The position numbers and the translations under genes were made by a program. A stretch of DNA of 6,623 nucleotides from Chlamydiota bacterium (GTDB lineage Bacteria; Chlamydiota; Chlamydiia; Chlamydiales; Rhabdochlamydiaceae): assembly GCA_016866585.1 (NCBI GenBank), contig VGMB01000088.1, positions 1 to 6,623 of the forward strand, read 5' to 3'. The notes beneath the pieces were generated by a model, which made no database searches, was not told where the DNA came from, and saw only the letters and a list, made by a program, of their open reading frames with translations. How positions within the stretch are numbered: position 1 is the stretch's first letter; the number at the start of each line of letters is the position of its first letter. Of this stretch, positions 1-5,127 are shown one piece after another.

Positions 1-44
1 GAATATATCATAAAAAGTTTGTCAGCCACGTTTAGAACTGTTAG

Positions 45-292
45 ATAAATTATCTTTGTTTACTAAAGAAAAAAAATGAATCATTTCAACTAAGAATTGG
101 AATTCATACAGATCTCGTTATTGCTGGAGTCTGTCGGAAGGAATCTTGAAGCCTTCCCAATAAAATTCAAGTCTCTGAAAATATCTATCTCTTATTAAAG
201 GAAGATTTTATTTTTGAAAAAACAAGCCATATAGATCAAAAGGAATAGGTATAAATAAAGGCTTATTCTTAAATAGAACATCATTGAAATGA
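45..292 (+). pseudogene. Remnant of a class III adenylate/guanylate cyclase catalytic domain
   Basis: Reading the plus strand from about position 45 gives a stretch containing LRIGIHTDLVIAGV (about 93-134). This matches the conserved RIGIHTGpVvAGvvG strand-turn of class III nucleotidyl cyclases. After an in-frame TGA (near 148-150) the same frame continues with SLPNKIQVSENIYLLLKED (about 151-207) and then FIFEKTSHIDQK. This matches the SSLPGKIqvSe.TYeLLKddF.FE end of the same domain. Roughly 19 expected residues between the two blocks, including the FaYDvWGDTVNiAS segment, are missing. A -1 shift in the A-run near 240-242 then opens GIGINKGLFL, a plausible C-terminal tail ending at TGA 290-292. 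Further stops lie upstream (33-35 and 42-44). The intact enzyme would make cAMP or cGMP. This copy cannot, since it lacks a start, most of the domain and a continuous frame. The recognition rests on remembered family consensus. Alternatives such as another cyclase-homology protein are possible, but the ordered match of two blocks makes chance unlikely. Confidence 0.8.
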
Positions 293-307
293 AAGGATTT
301 ACTGCTA

Positions 308-323
308 TAGAGCCTAAGCTCTA
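308..323 (+). terminator. Possible stem-loop terminator after the cyclase remnant
   Basis: TAGAGC (308-313) pairs perfectly with GCTCTA (318-323) around a four-base CTAA loop, 15 bases past the remnant's final stop. The following bases (AATTTCT) form only a weak T-tract, so this is at best a degenerate intrinsic terminator of the ancestral gene. The rest of 293-403 holds no gene I can recognise. It contains a 10-bp perfect palindrome (GAAGGCCTTC, 352-361) and a small GCATT/AATGC hairpin (362-374), either of which could lie in the 3' end of the opposing DUF1207-like transcript. Confidence 0.3.
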
Positions 324-403
324 ATTTCTATGAATCAACATATAAACTCCTGAAGGCCTTCGCATTATGAATGCAACGACCTTCTTACAAACCTAAGAGT
401 TGA

Positions 404-1660
404 CTAGAATCCCCATGAGACACCTAATTCTCCATACTGAGTTCTTTCTTTAAAGAACTGACCTTCATAAGAATACCCATGGTGATAATCTACATAGATA
501 CGCATTTTACGACCTATTCCTTGCAGCTTGGATAGCTCATATCCTAACTTAACAAAGAGATCAAGATTCCAATCACGGACTTGCCAGTTTTCGAAATGCA
601 AAGCGAAGAACGGTGTACCAAAAAGTCTTTGGTAATTTAGTTTTTTTCCAAGAACATGAACCTCGGCACCATACTTAACGTAAAAAGTCTTCATTGGAAA
701 TGAAGAGTCGCTATGCACAATTATTCCAGGTCCTCCATAAGCTCTTAGATGACCAGAAAATTGATAAGATGTAACAAAATCCACGGCTTCATAGCTTGGA
801 TTAACGCGATCATCATAATATTGAGGATTATTGACCAAGAACTCATCCCCTAGATGACTTGAAATATGATATAATCTCAAACGAAAAGACCACCTATCGA
901 CGCCATAAGTGAGCGGTATTCCAAAAAAGTAGTCCGCATTAACAAGCTCACAAGATTCACCATCTGGTTTGTTTTCAATATGCCAATAATTGAATACAGC
1001 CCACACAGCACCCTGTATACCTAGCTGCAGATCCCCATGCCATCTAAAAACATCCCTCCATCTAAAAAATGGGAAGTCATCTCCAAGTGCTACAGAAGCA
1101 GCCTGCTTACCTATGACTTTATCTCCATATCTATAAGCAGCCCAGTAGTAAGGTTCCCTAGGATCTGCAATTAGGGGTTGAAATATTATAGTAGATTGAG
1201 GAAACCAAATACCATTTACCCTTGGCTGCTCGGTATATTGTTCTTTAGCTTCTTTTTCAGCTTGAGTTAAATCTTTAACCTGAACTTCTACAACTCCTGG
1301 TAAATCTTTAACAAACGCTACAATAGCATCGGCCACAAGCTCGTTAGCAGGTAAATTTGAAAGAGAAACATGGTGATCTTTAACGGTTACAATCACACGA
1401 TATTCATAAAAATGCATATCTACAAGAGCTTGAATATATCCTTCTAAATAAGGATCTGTAGCATCTTTCATTTCATCTGCAGGTAGTGCATCGGTTCGAG
1501 TTAGCAACTCATTTCTCACATAAGAAACATTAGCATCGTTAACTGGATCTGTTATTGCGATCTCCTCAGTACCATGATCTGTATCTGCAAAAAGAGAAAC
1601 ACATCCTGTAAAACAGATGACAATAGAGAGCATAGCATTCATCGAATTTCGGTTCATCAT
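404..1660 (-). CDS. DUF1207-like predicted outer-membrane protein with signal peptide and BON-like region
   Basis: The 418-residue product resembles the DUF1207 family, which I know as Chlamydiae-specific proteins of about 410 residues and unknown function. The N-terminus is a signal peptide: a hydrophobic run (MLSIVICFTGCVSLFA) with a likely cleavage after Ala25. FTGC at residues 17-20 could alternatively be a relaxed lipobox. Residues about 69-131 (DPYLEGYIQALV to VVEVQVKDL) have the strand/helix rhythm and the closing PGVVEVQV of a BON domain, which often binds envelope surfaces. The second half is rich in aromatic alternating strands and ends in GELGVSWGF. A terminal Phe on an amphipathic strand is the hallmark of BamA-recognised outer-membrane beta-barrels. 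The reading frame is open to an ATG at 1768, but I start at 1660. That start gives a clean signal peptide, has AAGAG five bases upstream, and lies downstream of a strong -10 inside the longer frame. ATG at 1657 is an equivalent choice. The surface location and barrel are inferred. Confidence 0.82.
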   Translation of the reverse strand: MMNRNSMNAMLSIVICFTGCVSLFADTDHGTEEIAITDPVNDANVSYVRNELLTRTDALPADEMKDATDPYLEGYIQALVDMHFYEYRVIVTVKDHHVSLSNLPANELVADAIVAFVKDLPGVVEVQVKDLTQAEKEAKEQYTEQPRVNGIWFPQSTIIFQPLIADPREPYYWAAYRYGDKVIGKQAASVALGDDFPFFRWRDVFRWHGDLQLGIQGAVWAVFNYWHIENKPDGESCELVNADYFFGIPLTYGVDRWSFRLRLYHISSHLGDEFLVNNPQYYDDRVNPSYEAVDFVTSYQFSGHLRAYGGPGIIVHSDSSFPMKTFYVKYGAEVHVLGKKLNYQRLFGTPFFALHFENWQVRDWNLDLFVKLGYELSKLQGIGRKMRIYVDYHHGYSYEGQFFKERTQYGELGVSWGF

Positions 1661-1696
1661 AAGAACTCTTTTGCTTGGACGTTTGTAAAATAAATT

Positions 1697-1705
1697 ATTA
1701 TAGCA
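1697..1705 (-). promoter_or_regulatory. Extended -10 promoter for the DUF1207-like gene
   Basis: On the minus strand the sequence reads TGCTATAAT: a perfect TATAAT (1702 down to 1697) preceded by the TGN of an extended -10 element. No good -35 hexamer is visible, only T/A-rich sequence (around 1720-1726), as is common with extended -10 promoters. Transcription would start near 1690 and leave a leader of about 30 bases before the ATG at 1660. This supports the shorter protein start. Confidence 0.6.
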
Positions 1706-1828
1706 AATCAAATAGCTAAAAAAATATATGACGTTTTCGAGGCTACATAATACTCTAAAAAATCGCAAATTGAATTTTTGATTTACCTGAAAATTGCACT
1801 TTTTATTTTTTAGAAAACGTGAGCTAGC

Positions 1829-1834
1829 TATGAT
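1829..1834 (+). promoter_or_regulatory. Candidate -10 box for the HAD-HIT unit
   Basis: TATGAT matches five of six bases of the sigma-70-type -10 and sits 33 bases before the HAD-like gene's ATG. The region 17 bases upstream is only a T-run (1801-1811), so the -35 is poor. AT-richness makes chance matches likely here. Confidence 0.27.
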
Positions 1835-1867
1835 GTGAGAAAAGTGCTTAATATATAGGTATATTCA

Positions 1868-2767
1868 ATGAACTCTTCTCAAATACACACTCCTCTTCTA
1901 AAAATAGTTTCAGATTACACTGGCGTACTACTCGATGCTTATGGGGTATTTTGGGGTGGAAATGCAATTGGTATGCTCCCTGGCGCGGAGAATGCCATGA
2001 AACATCTAGTTGAATCTGGAAAAATAGTCGGAATATTATCTAATGCAACACGAATTACAGACAGCGAAAAAGAAAAGTTAAAAAAACATGGAATCTTCGA
2101 AGGTGTTCACTATCATTTTCTTATTACATCTGGCCAAATAGCGAGAGAACATGCTTTGTCAGGGACTATGCCCTTTTCCACTGCTAATAACAAATACTTT
2201 GTTCTTGGAGGACCTTACACTGAAATACCTATTCACAAAGAGATTTTTGCAGACTCTGTGTTTGAAGAAACCGACAACATAAACGAAGCTAGCTTTATCT
2301 ATGTTTCCACACCGCATTTAAACGGAAAAGATCATACCGATGCATCTGTTTTTGATGAGATAGTAAGATCATACGTACCATCAAAACTTCCTATGCTGTG
2401 TGCAAATCCCGATTCACATGCTCATGAAGGAAATCCACCTCAAGCAGTAGTACGCCAAGGCAGTTTAGCTAGAAAATATCAAGAACTTAACGGAGAGGCT
2501 CATTACATAGGAAAACCATACGCCCCTGCTTTTGAAAGGGCTATGAGGGAATTCATGAAATTCGGAGTCATTTCTCCAGATAAAGTCGTTATGATTGGAG
2601 ACACACCAGAAACAGATGTCAAGGGATCCAAGAGTTTCGGAATGGGATCTGTATTAATTACCCGGACAGGAATTGCATCAGATAGACTAAAGCATAATCC
2701 AAACATGATTGAGAATCTAAAAGATGAAGAAAAACCGACCTTTTATCTGGAGAGGTTTTCTATATGA
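1868..2767 (+). CDS. HAD-superfamily subfamily IIA hydrolase-like protein (TIGR01459-like)
   Basis: This 299-residue protein has all four HAD motif positions in the order expected for subfamily IIA (NagD-like, with a C2 cap between motifs II and III). Motif I is LLDAYGVFWGG with the nucleophile at Asp23. Motif II is GILSNATR with Ser58. Motif III is YIGKPY with Lys216. Motif IV is MIGDTPETD with Asp245 and Asp250. The second Asp of the usual DxD motif, the general acid/base of phosphatases, is replaced by Tyr25. As I recall, the TIGR01459 group typically has DVWG here, so an aromatic residue at this place is a family trait and not a local mutation. The length fits that group. The substrate is unknown, and a small phosphorylated metabolite or nucleotide is the general expectation. 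An AGGT 7 bases before the ATG is a weak ribosome-binding site. The stop overlaps the start of the HIT gene, so the two products are probably made together and may act on related nucleotide or phosphate compounds. The cytoplasmic location is inferred from the absence of a signal peptide. Confidence 0.88.
   Translation: MNSSQIHTPLLKIVSDYTGVLLDAYGVFWGGNAIGMLPGAENAMKHLVESGKIVGILSNATRITDSEKEKLKKHGIFEGVHYHFLITSGQIAREHALSGTMPFSTANNKYFVLGGPYTEIPIHKEIFADSVFEETDNINEASFIYVSTPHLNGKDHTDASVFDEIVRSYVPSKLPMLCANPDSHAHEGNPPQAVVRQGSLARKYQELNGEAHYIGKPYAPAFERAMREFMKFGVISPDKVVMIGDTPETDVKGSKSFGMGSVLITRTGIASDRLKHNPNMIENLKDEEKPTFYLERFSI
2749..2755 (+). promoter_or_regulatory. Ribosome-binding site of the HIT gene inside the HAD gene
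   Basis: GGAGAGG lies eight bases before the ATG at 2764 and within the last codons of the upstream gene. It is the best Shine-Dalgarno sequence in this unit, much stronger than the one in front of the HAD gene. The HIT protein may therefore be translated at least as well as its upstream partner. Confidence 0.7.
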
Positions 2768-3186
2768 ATTTTGAACTTCATCCTAATTTTAAGGAAAAAA
2801 TTCATATAATAGATTTAAATCTTTGCAAAGTTTTTTTAGAAAATGAAAAAAACTATCCTTGGATTTTATTAATACCCATGAAAACAGGCATTAAAAAGAT
2901 AATCGATCTAAATATTGATGACCAAATGATCCTATATAAAGAGATGTCAATGGCACAAGAAATACTTTGGAATGCCTATCATCCAGATCAAATAAATGTA
3001 GCAGCCATCGGCAATAAAACACCTCAGCTTCATATTCATATTATAGCTAGATTTACTACAGATCCAGCTTGGCCGATGACAGTATGGGATCATCCAATCA
3101 AAGAGAAACTAAATGACGATGAGACTCAATCTATTGTGAAAAATCTTAGAGCTAAATTCATGGCTCAAATGAAAAAAATAAAATAA
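2764..3186 (+). CDS. HIT-family (histidine triad) nucleotide hydrolase/transferase-like protein
   Basis: This 140-residue protein matches a common bacterial single-domain HIT protein group. NYPWILLIP (residues 30-38) is the typical second strand. NVAAIGN (78-84) precedes the active-site segment PQLHIHIIAR (87-96). A DPAWPMTVW tail (101 onward) is characteristic of the group. In the HIT signature H-x-H-x-H-x-x the central His is the nucleophile that attacks the alpha-phosphate. Here that is His90, His92 is also present, and the first His is Gln88, as in other members of this group that read PQLHVHVxAR. Likely substrates are dinucleoside polyphosphates or AMP-linked compounds; the exact one cannot be read from the sequence. 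The start codon overlaps the upstream stop by four bases (ATGA), indicating translational coupling with the HAD-like protein. No terminator is visible between its stop and the tRNA gene. Confidence 0.9.
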   Translation: MNFELHPNFKEKIHIIDLNLCKVFLENEKNYPWILLIPMKTGIKKIIDLNIDDQMILYKEMSMAQEILWNAYHPDQINVAAIGNKTPQLHIHIIARFTTDPAWPMTVWDHPIKEKLNDDETQSIVKNLRAKFMAQMKKIK

Positions 3187-3199
3187 ATGCAAAAAACTC

Positions 3200-3228
3200 T
3201 TGCTTTGAGACTACAAAATTTGTATCAT
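3200..3228 (+). promoter_or_regulatory. Likely promoter of the CAT-anticodon tRNA gene
   Basis: TTGCTT (3200-3205) and TATCAT (3223-3228) are separated by 17 bases, the optimal sigma-70 spacing. They place the start of transcription near 3235, a few bases before the mature 5' end of the tRNA at 3244. An independent promoter would let the tRNA be expressed apart from the HAD-HIT unit, although read-through is also possible. Confidence 0.5.
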
Positions 3229-3243
3229 ATGCACTTCTTTTAA

Positions 3244-3317
3244 GGGGCAATAGCTCAGTTGGTTAGAGCAACGGACTCATAACCCGTTGGTCCCAGGTTC
3301 AAGTCCTGGTTGCCCCA
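3244..3317 (+). tRNA. tRNA with CAT anticodon (elongator Met, or Ile2 after lysidine modification)
   Basis: A full cloverleaf can be drawn. The acceptor stem is GGGGCAA/TTGCCCC (3244-3250 with 3310-3316), followed by A as discriminator (3317). The D arm is GCTC/GAGC with GG in the loop. The anticodon arm is 3271-3287 with loop CTCATAA and anticodon CAT at 3278-3280. The variable loop is TGGTC, and the T arm is CCAGG/CCTGG with loop TTCAAGT. The first acceptor pair is G-C, so this is not an initiator tRNA, which has an unpaired position 1. Elongator Met and the TilS-modified Ile2 (AUA-reading) share this anticodon, and I cannot separate them confidently. The 3' CCA is not encoded (CAT follows), so a CCA-adding enzyme is needed. 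The pair closing the anticodon loop is A3275 opposite C3283, a mismatch where A-T would be usual. Confidence 0.95.
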
Positions 3318-3354
3318 CATTTTCTACTTGCAAGCAAATCACACCTAATTTCTA

Positions 3355-5127
3355 TTACAGCTCTAGTAAACCCATTCTATTAAGACATTCCCTTCGACGT
3401 TCATCATCAATTGTAAGTTCTGTATTTTCAACTTCAACCCTTCCAATTGTTTGTACTGCAGAAGTAAGTGTAAACGTAGCCGCAAATTGATTGATTAAAG
3501 CAGGAATCATGCTAAAGTTAGATTGCGGATAAATGAATGCATCAAATTGAAAAAAAGAAAAAAAGTCTTCGATAACATTAAGGTTATGAAAATTATTTTG
3601 TTTTCTCCATTCGATATCTATATCTATGCCCTCAGGGAGACGACCTTTTAAATATTCAACAGTTTTTGCTGGATCGGCTGCATCGGTAAATAAAAAACAG
3701 TATATTGGGCAGTTTAAAAAAGCAGATGATATATTCTTTATCCCGTCAACATAGAAATCAACAGGTGGAAATTTCAAAGGTAGATTTAGGCTAGGAATAT
3801 CCTTATCGAATCCTCCCCCATCGCGATAATGAAGCGCCAGACACAATTTATTAGTCGGTAATTCATGGTGAATCTGAATGTCTTTAGGTGAAATCAAATA
3901 TTGGATTTGACTACGAAACTCTGGATTTTTCCAATCCACATTAAAATAATCAACCCAAGGTTTTCCATTATGTCTAACACCATGCTGAAGCTCCCATCTA
4001 CACTCTGGAAAATAATGAACACAATATAAATTTGGATGGTCGCTCAACGAACTTAGGATATAATTCTGCTTTCTAAACTTAATCTCGGGACCACAAAACT
4101 TTGTAACCTCATCAAAATGGACTTCCAAATCACTTAGATTAAGCCTATCTGAAAAAATAAACGGTCTATAAGCCAATGGAGCCCCACTTACGAATGAGAT
4201 CCATTTGGCATGCAAATAAGTCATAAGTGCATCACCGAATCTTCTCTCACTAAGATCTTGATAGGTAATATACGCTTTAGGAGGCGATTGATGAATTAAA
4301 TACTGCCTAGCTTGTTCCTCATAGTAAAACTTTGCATGCAAAATAGAATTTTCAATTTGAGCTATTTCGTTAGATCCTAAGATCATATCACATTTTTGAG
4401 CTTGTTCTTGAATTAATTTCCAGTGCAGGGGAAATATATTGGATAAGATAAAAAGCTTATGACGCAGGCTTTTAACTTTTTCGTTAGTCGAACTTCTTTC
4501 TAAATCAATTAGTCCTATAGAAATAGATGTTATATCGTGTTTTTCCTGTACTAAGAATGGAATATTATCGTATCTAATTCTTTTAATCCTTTCACTGTCT
4601 TTAGCTTTTTCAACAAGGTAGTCTATATACCCAATTTTAAACAAAGTAGTCATTTGCTCTGCGACCTTGTTAAACAACTCAGGATTATTTAAATAAAGGG
4701 TCGCATTGTATCCTGGGTCTGTTGAAATTGATAATCTATCTTCAATCAAGTAATTTTTATAAATTCGTGAACGCGGGATAACTAATGAAGTTAATTTACC
4801 TTTATTAACCAGCTCACGCATAGATTGATTTTGAAAATGACGTTTTTTTGCATTACTTGCTCCCGTATCTTTTATAACTAAATTTGGAGCTCGCTCAGGC
4901 AAATAGACAGCAGTTTTCCCCTCAAGAGCTCTGGGAGTCGACTCATTAAGTAATCGGCACTCCTCACTATATATAGGAAAATTTGAACAAGGTAACAGAC
5001 CTCTTCGTGCTAAAAAACCTCGAAAAGCTTTTTGTATTTTTACTGATTGCTGATTCTCATCACAGTCCATAGGTAAAATGGGTCTTACCAAGCAATCTAT
5101 ACTGCTATTAAACTGAATAGTGTTCAT
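3355..5127 (-). CDS. Putative IQ-motif protein with kinase-like middle region and fucosyltransferase-like C-terminus
   Basis: I do not recognise this 590-residue protein as a named family. Three regions stand out. Residues 31-42 (IQKAFRGFLARR) fit the eukaryotic IQ calmodulin-binding consensus IQxxxRGxxxR completely. Residues about 70-215 show kinase-like spacing: VIK with Lys86, RELV with Glu105, a hinge-like YLIEDRLSI, then RYDNIPFLV (185-193) and GLIDLE (205-210), which resemble a divergent catalytic loop and metal-binding Asp. Residues about 428-560 look like a GT-B fucosyltransferase-type fold: ALHYRDGGGFD (H433, R435) like the HxRxGD motif, CFLFTDAADP (D482, D485), and a later ED followed by YPQSNFSMI (S536), like the xNSSFS segment of the GT11 type. 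There is no signal peptide or membrane segment. The start at 5127 has AGAGGA nine bases upstream and overlaps the stop of the glycosyltransferase gene before it. A host-acting glycosyltransferase is inference; the kinase similarity is the weakest part. Confidence 0.8.
   Translation of the reverse strand: MNTIQFNSSIDCLVRPILPMDCDENQQSVKIQKAFRGFLARRGLLPCSNFPIYSEECRLLNESTPRALEGKTAVYLPERAPNLVIKDTGASNAKKRHFQNQSMRELVNKGKLTSLVIPRSRIYKNYLIEDRLSISTDPGYNATLYLNNPELFNKVAEQMTTLFKIGYIDYLVEKAKDSERIKRIRYDNIPFLVQEKHDITSISIGLIDLERSSTNEKVKSLRHKLFILSNIFPLHWKLIQEQAQKCDMILGSNEIAQIENSILHAKFYYEEQARQYLIHQSPPKAYITYQDLSERRFGDALMTYLHAKWISFVSGAPLAYRPFIFSDRLNLSDLEVHFDEVTKFCGPEIKFRKQNYILSSLSDHPNLYCVHYFPECRWELQHGVRHNGKPWVDYFNVDWKNPEFRSQIQYLISPKDIQIHHELPTNKLCLALHYRDGGGFDKDIPSLNLPLKFPPVDFYVDGIKNISSAFLNCPIYCFLFTDAADPAKTVEYLKGRLPEGIDIDIEWRKQNNFHNLNVIEDFFSFFQFDAFIYPQSNFSMIPALINQFAATFTLTSAVQTIGRVEVENTELTIDDERRRECLNRMGLLEL
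5002..5037 (-). other. IQ calmodulin-binding motif coding segment
   Basis: These codons specify residues 31-42 of the 590-residue protein, IQKAFRGFLARR. All anchor positions of the IQ consensus ([FILV]Q, then K/R-G, then K/R) are filled, with an extra Arg at the end. The motif sits in a short basic helix-prone segment between an acidic start (MDCDENQQ) and a proline/cysteine break, as an exposed binding helix would. The only family known to use this signature is calmodulin and related EF-hand light chains, which are eukaryotic. Confidence 0.65.

Noticed and set aside
352..361. GAAGGCCTTC palindrome as an operator or site of a mobile element
   Set aside because: It is a single short copy with no repeat partner, no target duplication and no adjacent regulator. 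Ten-base palindromes occur by chance.
1661..1768. N-terminal extension of the DUF1207-like protein to ATG 1768
   Set aside because: It would bury a good signal peptide, add a second hydrophobic run, overrun the extended -10 at 1697-1705 and exceed the usual family length of about 410 residues.
2503..2706. Minus-strand open frame of 67 codons
   Set aside because: It lies wholly antisense to the HAD gene over motifs III and IV, whose conservation explains the sequence, and resembles no protein I know.
3244..3317. Initiator tRNA-fMet
   Set aside because: Position 1 pairs G-C with position 72, whereas bacterial initiators have a mismatch there, and the anticodon stem lacks three consecutive G-C pairs next to the loop.
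3327..3334. CTTGCAAG palindrome after the tRNA as terminator
   Set aside because: The stem has only four pairs with no loop and no T-tract follows. No convincing terminator is visible in the 37 bases between the tRNA and the opposing gene.
3287..3490. Plus-strand open frame of 67 codons
   Set aside because: It begins inside the tRNA and runs antisense to the end of the 590-residue gene. Its peptide start is just translated tRNA T-arm.
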